A stretch of DNA of 64,000 nucleotides from positions 62,001 through 126,000 of the forward strand of contig NZ_JADPJL010000023.1 of NCBI RefSeq assembly GCF_023073415.1, read 5' to 3'. Numbering within the stretch: position 1 is the first letter of the stretch; every line of letters starts with the position of its first letter. Below the pieces are notes generated by a model. That model saw nothing but the letters and a program-made list of their open reading frames with translations, searched no databases and was not told where the DNA came from. A program made the position numbers and the translations under genes. Below, piece by piece: positions 8,319 to 16,595 of this stretch. The DNA comes from Bradyrhizobium sp. 190 (GTDB lineage: Bacteria > Pseudomonadota > Alphaproteobacteria > Rhizobiales > Xanthobacteraceae).

Positions 8319-9389
8319 ATGACGCGAAATACATCCAGACAGGAGTTCCGCCGCCGGCTCGTTGGCTCAAGTCTCAGCGCGGCCATTGCGCTGATCGGTG
8401 CGATGTCCGGGCCAGTCTATGCCGACGAAGGCGGCGTTTCATACTGGCTTCCCGGCCGCTTCAGCAGCCTTGCGGCGACCCCTCAGGTCCCCGGCTGGTC
8501 GATGGCGGAGGTTTACTATCACACCAGTGTGAGTGCCTTCGGCAGCACCGCAGCTGCCAGGGAGATCCACGTCGGCAGAATCCCGGCCACGGTGAACGTC
8601 GACCTGAACCTCCGTCTGAATGCGCAGGCGGATCTCGTGCTGCTCAATCCCACCTACACGTTCGCCACGCCGGTGCTGGGCGGGCAGTTCGCCATCGGCA
8701 TAACCGGATTGTTCGGGAGGTCGAGCGCGGATCTTGCCGGAACGCTGACCGCGGCCATTGGCCCTTTGGCAGTGACGCGTACGGGCAGTTTCGGCGATTC
8801 GATCACCTCGGTCGGCGACCTCTACCCACAGGCCACGCTCAAGTGGAACGCCGGCGTACACAATTTCATGACTTACGTGACGGGCGATATTCCGGTCGGC
8901 GCTTACAGCCCGACCCGCCTCGCCAATCTCGGCATTGGTCACGCCGCGATCGATGCCGGCGGCGGATACACCTACTTCAATCCGCAAGCCGGCCATGAGT
9001 TTTCGGCTGTTGCGGGCTTCACCTACAATTTCAAGAATCAGGATACGCAGTACCAAAACGGCATCGACTTCCACGTCGATTGGGGCGCCTCCCAGTTTCT
9101 GTCCAAGCAGGTTCTCATTGGCCTAGTGGGCTACGCCTATCAACAGGTCACCGATGATTTCGGCCAGCACCCTGTGCTAGGCGGTTTTCGATCCCGCGTA
9201 CTCGGCGTCGGTCCTCAGGTCGGCCTTCTGTTTCCGGTGGGCGACATGCAAGGCTATCTGAACCTGAAAGGATACGGTGAATTCGCCGCGGAGAACCGTC
9301 CGGCTGGCTGGAATACGTGGCTGACGTTCTCGATCTCTCCGATGGCGCCAACCAGCACTGTGACGCCAACACGACGGATAACGAAGTAA
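8319..9389 (+). CDS. Outer-membrane transporter-like beta-barrel (SphA / MetA-pathway type)
   Basis: A 356-residue protein with a Tat-like or long Sec signal (RRRLVGSSLSAAIALIGAMSG, cleavage near VYADEG) followed by many alternating amphipathic strands typical of an outer-membrane barrel. It resembles the phenol MetA-pathway 'transporter' family (PF13557): GGVSYWLPGRFSSLAA at the mature N-terminus, then YLPQATLKWN-like LYPQATLKWNAG, TGDIPVGAYSPTRLANLG and QFLSKQVLIGLVGYAYQQ. Last gene of the plus-strand envelope cluster. The family is often near aromatic-compound genes, but none are here, so the substrate is unknown. ATG 8319 is preceded by GGGGG. Confidence 0.82.
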   Translation: MTRNTSRQEFRRRLVGSSLSAAIALIGAMSGPVYADEGGVSYWLPGRFSSLAATPQVPGWSMAEVYYHTSVSAFGSTAAAREIHVGRIPATVNVDLNLRLNAQADLVLLNPTYTFATPVLGGQFAIGITGLFGRSSADLAGTLTAAIGPLAVTRTGSFGDSITSVGDLYPQATLKWNAGVHNFMTYVTGDIPVGAYSPTRLANLGIGHAAIDAGGGYTYFNPQAGHEFSAVAGFTYNFKNQDTQYQNGIDFHVDWGASQFLSKQVLIGLVGYAYQQVTDDFGQHPVLGGFRSRVLGVGPQVGLLFPVGDMQGYLNLKGYGEFAAENRPAGWNTWLTFSISPMAPTSTVTPTRRITK

Positions 9390-9595
9390 CCGCGGTCGAA
9401 TCGGCCGTGAGGAAAGCGAGACCTTTCAGCCTGTCCTAAGCGCCGCCTCGAAAGACTTTGGCTGGCCAAGCCCATCGACTTCACCTTGCTCCGGTTGGAG
9501 ATCGAGGGCTTATACAGGGCCGCGCCAGCGAACTGATCAGACGATCCTGCTTCTGGTACTTTGCGTCCGATTGCTGCGAAGCGGAAATTGGTCAG

Positions 9596-10060
9596 CTATC
9601 GGGGGGCATAGCGGGTAGCCGAGACGTAGACAATGCGCGCGTTCGGCAGCGCATGCTGAAGGCGAAGTCCCGCGCGGCCCTGCTGAGACGCGGCCTGGTC
9701 GCCGCGTTCACCCTTGCCGCCTGCGGCATTCTGCATCGCGTGAGACTCGTCGAAGATAATGACACCGTCGAAGTCGGCGCCCAACCATTCCACGACCTGT
9801 TTGACCCGCGAAACCTTCTCGTCGCGCGTCGGATCGCAACGTGGCGTAGGTGGTGAAAAGGACGCCCTGCTCCAGACGGACCGGCGTGCCCTGGCGGAAG
9901 CGTGACAACGGCGTGACCAGCAGCCGTTCAATGCCGAGCGCCGACCAGTCGCCCTGGGCGTGGCGATGCCCATTGCCAACACCGCCATCTGGAACGCGGA
10001 AAGTCCAGAACTCTGACCCACCATCATGTTCTGCGCCAAAGCGGTAGGAGCGTGGCAAAC
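9596..10060 (-). pseudogene. Decayed strawberry-notch-like helicase fragment
   Basis: The minus strand encodes pieces of the bacterial strawberry-notch (Sno) NTPase family in two frames. One frame gives LLVTPLSRFRQGTPVRLEQG and VLFTTYATLRSDARREGFA. The next, after a frameshift near 9845, gives VVEWLGADFDGVIIFDESHA (a Walker B / DExH box), SQQGRAGLRLQHALPNARI and VYVSAT. The reading then stops where an intact protein would run on for hundreds of residues. The N-terminus is also absent. Intact relatives are large plasmid- or island-borne helicase-like proteins, so this is a remnant of lost mobile DNA. Confidence 0.72.
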
Positions 10061-10158
10061 GAGGAGCAAGATGTCCGCCGTCTACAAGATCAAATTAAAG
10101 ATGTTAGTTAGCACTGTCCGACATTGTCTTGGTCCGGCCGTTCGTTCCGCCAGTTGCT

Positions 10159-10752
10159 TCAGCGCGCGCTCAAGGTCTCAAGAACAACCAGAAAGCCGGC
10201 CAATACACCTGCGGCTGATACGACTACCACACCCCTGGAGACAGGCAGCACGTTATACAAGGTCAACTTCCCGAGGTTACCCCATTTTTCGACTGTCTGT
10301 TTCAGGGTCCCGGAGATCTCGGCATAGAGCCACGATCCAGCCACGAGTCCGGCCATGCCAAAAAGAGCGTCCCAGCTTCCCTGGCCAACGGCAGCGGCGG
10401 CCGTGCCGGGACAATAGCCGATAAGCGCGAATCCAAACCCAAAGAGTAGGCCTCCGATGATGTTCGGAGCAAGTTTCGTTGGCTTGGTATGAAGGTTGAC
10501 CTTCGCGAAGTGATGCAGAGTAAAAATGCCGATCATGCCCACGACGATAGCCGTCAGCATGATCTTCACAACGGTCCAGTCCTGAAACAAGAGCTGACCG
10601 ATGAGAATGTGGTAGGTGCCGACGCCGCCCTTTTGCAGCAGGAATCCGAACACGAATCCGAATGCGATGCCGCCTGCGATCAGCGCGACGGGCGCCGTCG
10701 GTGTCGGTTTGGTGAGCTTTGATTTCTTGACGGATTTGCCAGGATCAAGCAT
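10159..10752 (-). CDS. YeeE/YedE-type sulfur transporter half (B-type, copy 2)
   Basis: A 197-residue membrane protein of the YeeE/YedE (DUF6691) family with about five membrane helices. It has the B-half hallmarks: FGFLLQKGGVGTYHILIGQL near the N-terminus, DWTVVKIMLTAIVVGMIGIF, and the conserved FGFALIGYCPGTAAAAVGQG around residue 105 with the cysteine implicated in sulfur-substrate passage in TsuA/YeeE. It begins three bases after the stop of the A-type partner and is the last gene of the operon. Together with that partner it equals one full-length YeeE-like channel. Thiosulfate or another sulfur anion is the likely substrate, inferred from family and from the neighbouring MBL/rhodanese gene. 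Confidence 0.87.
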   Translation of the reverse strand: MLDPGKSVKKSKLTKPTPTAPVALIAGGIAFGFVFGFLLQKGGVGTYHILIGQLLFQDWTVVKIMLTAIVVGMIGIFTLHHFAKVNLHTKPTKLAPNIIGGLLFGFGFALIGYCPGTAAAAVGQGSWDALFGMAGLVAGSWLYAEISGTLKQTVEKWGNLGKLTLYNVLPVSRGVVVVSAAGVLAGFLVVLETLSAR

Positions 10753-10755
10753 CGC

Positions 10756-11361
10756 CTAGATCCGAAACATCAGGTTGGCGACGACGGCGCCGCCGATAAA
10801 GAAGCAAATCACGGCGATCCAGGAGGCGACGTTCAGCTGCAGCGTGCCGCTGATACCATGCCCGCTAGTACAGCCTCCGGCGAGCCGGGCGCCGAATGCC
10901 ATCAGCACTCCGCCACCAAATGCAAATGCCGCTCTCAACGCCAGACTGTCACCGAAGCGGGCGCGCCACATCTCCGGTACCCATTCGTTGACGAAGCCAC
11001 CTCCCGTCAGGGCCGCAGCAGCGGCGCCAGCAATTGCGGCGAGGACGAAGGCAAACTCCCAATTCAACTTCGGGGGATTGCTCTTGTAGTAATCGAGCTC
11101 CTCGGTGTGCTTTGGCGCCACCGCCTTACCCAGCATTCCAGCGACGGTCGCATAGAACGAAGAGGCGCCGATCGGCTTGTCGGAAAAGTAGAATGTGAGC
11201 CAAGACAAGACGCCAATTCCGGCTCCCACCAGATAGGGAGACCAAGCGGGATCGGGATAATTGCGGGCGTCGAGAGCCGGCTCGATCGCCATTGCTGCTT
11301 CGGAGGAGGCGGCGACGGCTACGATTGCTAAGGCGAACAGCCCGAGAATGCGCCTGCTCAT
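10756..11361 (-). CDS. YeeE/YedE-type sulfur transporter half (A-type, copy 2)
   Basis: A 201-residue membrane protein, the A-type half of the YeeE/YedE family. It starts with a hydrophobic leader (LGLFALAIVAVAASSEAAMA), which copy 1 lacks, and then WSPYLVGAGIGVLSWLTFYF. The key conserved motif FGARLAGGCTSGHGISG stands around residue 165. ATG 11361 overlaps the stop of the upstream MBL/rhodanese gene (ATGA), so translation is coupled. The longer upstream open frame to 11493 lies inside that gene and is ignored. The linked B-type gene follows after three bases. Confidence 0.87.
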   Translation of the reverse strand: MSRRILGLFALAIVAVAASSEAAMAIEPALDARNYPDPAWSPYLVGAGIGVLSWLTFYFSDKPIGASSFYATVAGMLGKAVAPKHTEELDYYKSNPPKLNWEFAFVLAAIAGAAAAALTGGGFVNEWVPEMWRARFGDSLALRAAFAFGGGVLMAFGARLAGGCTSGHGISGTLQLNVASWIAVICFFIGGAVVANLMFRI

Positions 11362-12758
11362 CCGATCTGCCCGTCGATCGGCAGACCGGCTTTCTTCCAG
11401 GCCTGCCAGCTTCCCGGCACATTGCTGACGTCGGCGAATCCCTCCTGCTTCAGGATGCTGGTGGCGATGCTGGCCCGGTATCCGCTGTCGCAATAGGCGG
11501 CAATGGGGCTTTCCCGATCGAACTCATCCACCTTTTCTCGTAGTTCAGGGAGAAAGATGTGCCGTGCGCCCGGCACGTGCCCTGATTTCCACTCGCTCGG
11601 CGCGCGAACATCGATGATCTGCAGCGCGCCATTAGCCTTGTGCACCTCATGAACGGTCTTTTGATCGATGTCTGCCAGTTCGAAACCGGCATTGTCCCAG
11701 CTCTTCATGCCGCCCGCGAGATAGCCCGCAAATTTCGCATAGCCGGTTCGGATAAACAACTTCACCACCTTCTCAAGATCGGCGTCGCTATCCAACACGA
11801 GAAGGAGCGGCTTCTCAGGATCGAGCAGCCAGCCAGCCCAGATCGACAGCATGGGCGTTCCGCCGATGTTGAGGGCGCCGGCAATGTGGCCGCCACCAAA
11901 GCCGAGCATGGTCCGCGTATCGACCAGGACCCCAGCGTCCTCCTTGATGGCCTGTTTGAACGTCTTGGGTGGCAGACCCGGCACACGCGGAAGGTGGCCG
12001 AGCACTTCCGGGCCCTTTGCATTGATCTTCTTCATCAGCGGATAATATTTGGGGACTGGCGGAGCTGTGCTGAGCGCGTAGTCTGTGAACGACTTCACAT
12101 CCTGAAATTGCATAAACGGATTGTAACGCCGTTCGTATCCGATGGTGCTTTCCAGACGATCGCCAATGTCGGCGCCGCACGGAGACCCGTGACCGTGAGC
12201 TGGGTAGATTATAACGCTATCGGGGAGCTTCAGGTAAAAGTCGCGAAGGGTGTGGAATTGCTGTTCGGCGAGCTTCTTGGTCTCGTTTGAACCGAGAAGG
12301 TCGGGACGCCCCGCCGAATCGACGAATAGGGAATCGCCGGTCAGCACTCCCCAAGGAGTGTCGGCGTATTTCTTCTCGGCGATCAGGTAGGAGACGTGCT
12401 CTGGCGTGTGGCCCGGGGTGTGTTTGATCGTTAGGACTGTTTCGCCAAACGTAAACTGATCGCCGTCTTTGAGCTGTTCGGGTTCGAAGCCGTAGCGCGC
12501 GCCGCCCTCGTAGCTGGCATAGACCTTCGCCGATCCAACGCGATCGCACAGCTCGCGCGCACCGCTAACCAGATCGGCGTGGATGTGCGTTTCGAAGATG
12601 TGAGTGATTGACAAGCTCTTGGAGCGGGCGAGCTCGATGTATTTGTCAACGTCGGGCGTTGGATCGATCACCGCGGCCACGCCTTGGCTGTCATCGCCCA
12701 ACAGGTATGAGAGCTCTGCAATACCTTCAGTCAGGATGCGTTCGAAAACCAGTGGCAT
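11358..12758 (-). CDS. MBL-fold hydrolase with two rhodanese domains (persulfide dioxygenase-like)
   Basis: A 466-residue fusion. The N-terminal metallo-beta-lactamase domain (1-245) is of the ETHE1/persulfide dioxygenase type: metal ligands in THIHADLVSG, HTPGHTPEHVSY, LTGDSLFVD and YPAHGHGS. Two rhodanese domains follow. The first (about 255-350) has no cysteine at its active loop (LLVLDSDADLEKV) and is probably structural. The second (about 365-460) has the catalytic-looking AAYCDSGYRAS. Known relatives oxidise glutathione persulfide to sulfite, with the rhodanese moving sulfur to or from thiosulfate. It sits between two YeeE pairs in one operon, so imported sulfur is probably its substrate source. 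ATG 12758 follows AAGGAC. Confidence 0.9.
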   Translation of the reverse strand: MPLVFERILTEGIAELSYLLGDDSQGVAAVIDPTPDVDKYIELARSKSLSITHIFETHIHADLVSGARELCDRVGSAKVYASYEGGARYGFEPEQLKDGDQFTFGETVLTIKHTPGHTPEHVSYLIAEKKYADTPWGVLTGDSLFVDSAGRPDLLGSNETKKLAEQQFHTLRDFYLKLPDSVIIYPAHGHGSPCGADIGDRLESTIGYERRYNPFMQFQDVKSFTDYALSTAPPVPKYYPLMKKINAKGPEVLGHLPRVPGLPPKTFKQAIKEDAGVLVDTRTMLGFGGGHIAGALNIGGTPMLSIWAGWLLDPEKPLLLVLDSDADLEKVVKLFIRTGYAKFAGYLAGGMKSWDNAGFELADIDQKTVHEVHKANGALQIIDVRAPSEWKSGHVPGARHIFLPELREKVDEFDRESPIAAYCDSGYRASIATSILKQEGFADVSNVPGSWQAWKKAGLPIDGQIG

Positions 12759-12771
12759 GGCATAGTCCTTT

Positions 12772-13317
12772 TTAGTGCTGTTCCGCGCGTCTCTGGACGA
12801 GCGCAGCTAATAGAAGCGCAGCGAAGGCGAGAGCGCCGGCGAATACCCAGGGCGAGAGACCCGTCACAGCAGGCAAGGTCACTTCGCCGAGATTTCCAAT
12901 TCCGTTCACCAGGCCCTGAAGCGCGGGGAATACAGCGACATAGATCAGAGCGCCCGCCAGCATGCCGACAACCCCGACCATGGCATCGCGCCGGCCTTCG
13001 CCGCACGCGGCAACGCTGGTGCCCGGGCAATAGCCAAAGATTGCCATGCCGGTCCCGAACAGGATCGCACCGACGATTACCCCGCCGAACGCCGCCGGCT
13101 TGATGCTGAGCGACGCCCACCCCATTGCAACCATGATCCAGACACCGACCGCTCCGACGGCGACGGCAGTCAGCATGACCTTGAACACCGTCCAATCTTT
13201 CAGAAGAAACTGGCCGACGATCACCCGAAACTTGGCGACACGGCCTTTCTGAAGGAGAAAGCCAAATGCGATCCCGGTGATAAATCCGAGCATGAGCTTG
13301 TAGGGTGAATCAAACAT
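12772..13317 (-). CDS. YeeE/YedE-type sulfur transporter half (B-type, copy 1)
   Basis: A 181-residue membrane protein with about five helices, B-type half of the YeeE/YedE family. It shows FGFLLQKGRVAKFRVIVGQF at the start, DWTVFKVMLTAVAVGAVGVW, and the FGYCPGTSVAACGEGRRDAM motif around residue 100; here a second cysteine follows the conserved one, which copy 2 lacks. Its first 8 bases overlap the end of the A-type gene, and its stop lies 13 bases before the MBL/rhodanese start. This supports one coupled transcript. Confidence 0.88.
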   Translation of the reverse strand: MFDSPYKLMLGFITGIAFGFLLQKGRVAKFRVIVGQFLLKDWTVFKVMLTAVAVGAVGVWIMVAMGWASLSIKPAAFGGVIVGAILFGTGMAIFGYCPGTSVAACGEGRRDAMVGVVGMLAGALIYVAVFPALQGLVNGIGNLGEVTLPAVTGLSPWVFAGALAFAALLLAALVQRRAEQH

Positions 13318-13849
13318 GGTCGCGCGCCTCTCGTCCGTAGAGAAGAAACGTCACGACAGTGCCTGCGGCGAACAGAAGGATCACAAAGATCCAGCTGGAC
13401 AAGGCGAGTTGTAAGGCTCCCGATATGCCGTGACCGCTGGTGCAGCCCTGTGCCAGCCGGGCTCCGAACATCATCAATGCGCCGCCGAAGAACGCAGCAG
13501 CGAGCCGCTTGGGCGCGCTGGGGCCAAAGCGCCATTCCCAGAGCGGCGGAACGGTTCGTTCAGTCCGATCGTTGCTCGCCCGGGCGCTGAGCCAGGCTCC
13601 TGCAAAGACACCGACCACCAGCATCCACTCCCAATCGATTTTGGGCGTCTTGCCGTCCTTCTTCTTGGCCTGCAGGTAGGGTTCGGCAAGTTCGGGCGTG
13701 GCGGCTTTTTCCGTGAGCGCCGCGGTGTATTCAAACGCGGACGTGATTCCGATCGGCTTGTTCGCCGTTGCGAAGGCAAACCAGCTAAGCACGCCGATTC
13801 CGATGCCGACGATATAGGGAGACCAGGATTTTCGCCTGAAGAAGCGCAT
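13310..13849 (-). CDS. YeeE/YedE-type sulfur transporter half (A-type, copy 1)
   Basis: A 179-residue membrane protein that opens the five-gene sulfur operon. It shows the A-half pattern: WSPYIVGIGIGVLSWFAFAT at the N-terminus, a soluble loop of about 35 residues (KKKDGKTPKIDWEW), then FGARLAQGCTSGHGISGALQ around residue 150. The cysteine in GGCTSGHG/QGCTSGHG is conserved in thiosulfate transporters of this superfamily. The reading frame begins at ATG 13849; the ribosome site (GAGTAGG) is modest. The region just upstream (13850-13957) should hold the operon promoter, but no sensor-binding site could be identified by eye. Confidence 0.87.
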   Translation of the reverse strand: MRFFRRKSWSPYIVGIGIGVLSWFAFATANKPIGITSAFEYTAALTEKAATPELAEPYLQAKKKDGKTPKIDWEWMLVVGVFAGAWLSARASNDRTERTVPPLWEWRFGPSAPKRLAAAFFGGALMMFGARLAQGCTSGHGISGALQLALSSWIFVILLFAAGTVVTFLLYGREARDHV

Positions 13850-13957
13850 GACGACCTACTCGAAGGCGATAGCCGTCATTAAACGCTGATCCCGGGGCCC
13901 AGTTCCGGAGTGCAGCCAAAATCGTAGGGTGCCTGAACGAGGCCAAAGGCCGCTTGA

Positions 13958-15155
13958 TCAGGAGGCGATGAACCGACCCAGCGTGGGATCTGAGTTCGGT
14001 AGAATGGACTTACAATAGTCTCGCAAAGCAGCAATGGCGTCGATCGGAAGATCCCGGCGATTGCGTTCGAATTTCTTCGGCACCCCTTGCTCGGTCACGA
14101 AGGCGACATGGTAGTTGCGGTCAGCCGCCAGGGCCTCGTTCTGTGTAAAGATGTGCTCGATCCGATGGCCACTTGGGTTTTCAATCTTGCCGTAGATGGT
14201 CAGTCCCCTGAAACGCTTCAGATAGCCCCCATCTGACGGAACGGGTCCGCCGAAAAAGTACGTTCGAGGTTCTCCTCCATCATCTCCTGATTTCTGCTCC
14301 AGTCATATCAACGCTGGAGACAGGCGGATTTGTGGGAATGATGTTTCAGAGATCGTTCACGGTAACAGGGCCCGGCGGGACCGGCGCCCCGTAACGCCAG
14401 CCGTTCGAAAACGCGATCTCGGTGCTCGCCGCCTGCGCGATGGCCGCGAGCAATGCGTCATGCATTGATGAAAAAAGGGTGGTATTGCGGTGAAGCCCCA
14501 CAGAGGTGCGGCCGACCACCTCGCTCAGGATCGCGCGGTGAGGTGCCATCGCGCACTCGACCAGGGCTTCCATCTCGGTATCGGCCGCGATGGTCTCATC
14601 GATTGAAATCAGTTGGTGTCGAGCTCCAGCGACCCTGGCGCTTTCGATATCCAAGTCCAGCTTCCCCACAAACGACCCGTGACGACCCTACTGGATGATC
14701 AGCGTCTCGCCAATACGCGGTGGATGATCAAGCCGGTTATGCGCATGGCCGCTCACGACTACGTCGATGCCGTCAACGATTTTGGCCAGCCTGACGTCCT
14801 GCGGAAATCCCAAATGTGACAGGACCACAATGAGATGCACGCCTTCGGAGGATCGGAGCTTTGCGATCTCAGCGGGAAGTTCATCGATGCCCGAAGTGAA
14901 ACGCAGTCCCTCACTGAACCGCGGCGGTATGCTTTTGTCGATGATGGTCGCCGCAACGCCGATGACGCCGACGCGAAGACCACGACGCTGAAGGACGATC
15001 GACCCTTGAAAAGGCCGCTTCCCCGACTGCTTGTTATAGCAGTTGATGGCCAGCACAGGGTGCTTGAGGCGTTGAGCAAGTTCCTGAAAGTGCTGCGGAC
15101 CCCAAGCAAACTCCCAATGCGCCGTCATGGCGTAAGATACTGAACGAGCGATCAC
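13958..15155 (-). pseudogene. Broken metallophosphatase / 5'-nucleotidase (SoxB-like family)
   Basis: A decayed gene of the bifunctional metallophosphatase/5'-nucleotidase family. The order on the minus strand is: part of the metallophosphatase domain (MTAHWEFAWGPQHFQEL, HLIVVLSHLGFPQDVRLAKI, VVSGHAHNRL), an in-frame TAG at 14688-14690, the linker (ATLFSS-like HRNTTLFSSMHDALLAA), a TGA at 14346-14348 where a tryptophan codon is expected, a frame change near 14230-14290, and a clear C-terminal 5'-nucleotidase piece (LTIYGKIENPSGHRIEHIFT, AADRNYHVAFVTEQGVP). The N-terminal metal-binding segment is absent and the DUF305 gene abuts there. At least four lesions make it non-functional. Sulfur-oxidation SoxB belongs to this superfamily, which suits the neighbouring sulfur operon, but assignment to SoxB itself is not possible. 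Confidence 0.8.
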
Positions 15156-15757
15156 CGGGTCGGCTTAGGCTTGTCTGCGCCAGCTTGTGCATCGGATTCG
15201 GGTGCAGGGGGAGGGGCGCCCGAATCGCGGTAGGTCGGCAAATCCGGCGCGTCCCTGGGTGTTGGATTTGCCTTCAGCCGGGCGATGTGGCGCTTCATCT
15301 CGGCGATCTCGCGCACCTGCGCCTCGATGATGCGATCGCCGAGCTTGCGCACCTCGGGATCCTTGATGTGCGCGCGCTCGCTGGTCATGATCGCAATCGA
15401 GTGGTGCGGAATCATCGCCTTCATATAGCTGACGTCATCGACCGTCTCCTGGCTGCGCACCAGCCACAGCGCGCCCGCGAACACCGCGATCGATCCGGCG
15501 ACAATGCCCATGTTTACGCGGCGGCTCGAATACATGCCCCACATGAAGCCGATCATGATGATTGCCATGGCGGCGCCCATCACCACCGCCATCCATGTGC
15601 GAGTCTGGCTGTATTCGACGTGGTTGAGGGCATAAGTGTTCAGATACATCAACCCAAACATCACGACGGTGGACGTCGCGATCATCGCGGCGAACCGGCC
15701 ATAGCTCATGCCGCCATGGCCCTTGTGCCCATTGTCCCCATTCTGTCCGTGCTTCAT
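15152..15757 (-). CDS. DUF305 membrane protein
   Basis: A 201-residue protein with three N-terminal membrane helices (about 22-40, 53-72, 78-96) and a C-terminal DUF305 ferritin-like helical domain: SYMKAMIPHHSIAIMTSERA, then DPEVRKLGDRIIEAQVREIAEMKRHI. The double histidine in MIPHHS and the methionines are typical; some DUF305 proteins bind copper or occur in metal-resistance loci. It ends in a Pro-rich tail. ATG 15757 has a strong AGGAG seven bases upstream. Its stop touches the remnant of the metallophosphatase gene, so the junction is likely a rearrangement point. Confidence 0.88.
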   Translation of the reverse strand: MKHGQNGDNGHKGHGGMSYGRFAAMIATSTVVMFGLMYLNTYALNHVEYSQTRTWMAVVMGAAMAIIMIGFMWGMYSSRRVNMGIVAGSIAVFAGALWLVRSQETVDDVSYMKAMIPHHSIAIMTSERAHIKDPEVRKLGDRIIEAQVREIAEMKRHIARLKANPTPRDAPDLPTYRDSGAPPPAPESDAQAGADKPKPTR

Positions 15758-15844
15758 TTTGATCTCCTGTTTCGTGCACTGTCGTTGCTTAACGCATGGT
15801 GCGACGTGTTCTTGACCGACTAAAGTAAGGACGCCCAAGCCGAG

Positions 15845-16006
15845 TTAGCGAATGGGACCGCCGCAAATGCTGAGTTGTAGCAGTTGATCAAGGGTCGGAT
15901 TGAAACCGAATACCGACAGACGCCACATAGGCGCGGTTGCCAAGACGAGGGCGCCCGAGAAGGCAGCCCAAATACATGCGTTAAGAAATCCCTTATCTCC
16001 CGGCAC
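15845..16006 (-). CDS. Possible small membrane protein after DUF2243
   Basis: A 53-codon frame with GTG start at 16006 overlapping the end of the DUF2243 gene. It reads as a short protein with one membrane helix (ACIWAAFSGALVLATAPMW) and a conserved-looking end (GFNPTLDQLLQLSICGG). No family was recognised. The overlap arrangement and the hydrophobic composition favour a real small gene, but codon evidence is slim and it may be a fragment of a longer lost gene. Confidence 0.35.
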   Translation of the reverse strand: MPGDKGFLNACIWAAFSGALVLATAPMWRLSVFGFNPTLDQLLQLSICGGPIR

Positions 16007-16508
16007 GCATTGCCGGCGCACTCTCGCGCCGCCCCTGCCTGAGCAGATACCAGCCAATAATCAACATGGCGGCGCCCCAGACGATGAAGCCGATATCCCA
16101 ATAAATGCGATAGCGTCCTTCCACCGTTTCATTCACGTGATGAACGCCGAGAAGATGATGGTCAACGATGCCCTCAATCACATTGAACGCGCCGAACCCA
16201 ATAAGCATCGTGCCAACAAGCAGCTTGGTCGACCAGAACAGGTGGCGGCGGTGTGCAGTGCGCCAGAGGATGAACAATCCGGCGATGACGAACAAGTACG
16301 TCGAGCTATGGAAGATGCCGTCCCACCGCGTATTGAGTTCGAGATTCTCGATGGTGTTTGCCGGATACCAGCTGCTCAGCATGTGATGCCATTGCAGGAG
16401 TTGGTGCAGGATGATCCCGTCGAAAAACCCACCTAAGCCAAGACCAAACAGGATGCCGGCCGAGGCGGGAAAGCGGCGTTCTTGCATTGCAGGTGGAATA
16501 TCCGACAT
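15993..16508 (-). CDS. DUF2243 membrane protein
   Basis: A 171-residue protein of the DUF2243 family with four membrane helices. Family landmarks are FGLGLGGFFDGIILHQLLQW, HHMLSSWYP, DGIFHSSTYLFVIAGLFILW and FNVIEGIVDHHLLGVHHVNE, with many histidines facing the same side. These histidines suggest metal or haem chemistry but no function is established. ATG 16508 was chosen because family members start just before the first helix; ATG 16544 is an alternative. It is divergent from the DUF2892 gene, with 87 bp between. Confidence 0.85.
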   Translation of the reverse strand: MSDIPPAMQERRFPASAGILFGLGLGGFFDGIILHQLLQWHHMLSSWYPANTIENLELNTRWDGIFHSSTYLFVIAGLFILWRTAHRRHLFWSTKLLVGTMLIGFGAFNVIEGIVDHHLLGVHHVNETVEGRYRIYWDIGFIVWGAAMLIIGWYLLRQGRRESAPAMRAGR

Positions 16509-16595
16509 CGCGGTGCCCGTTAGAGCGGTTGAGGACGGGCCCATGCCTGGGAACCGGCCGTGGGCTCTGAACGTTTGATTGTAAAGGAGAGTTCC

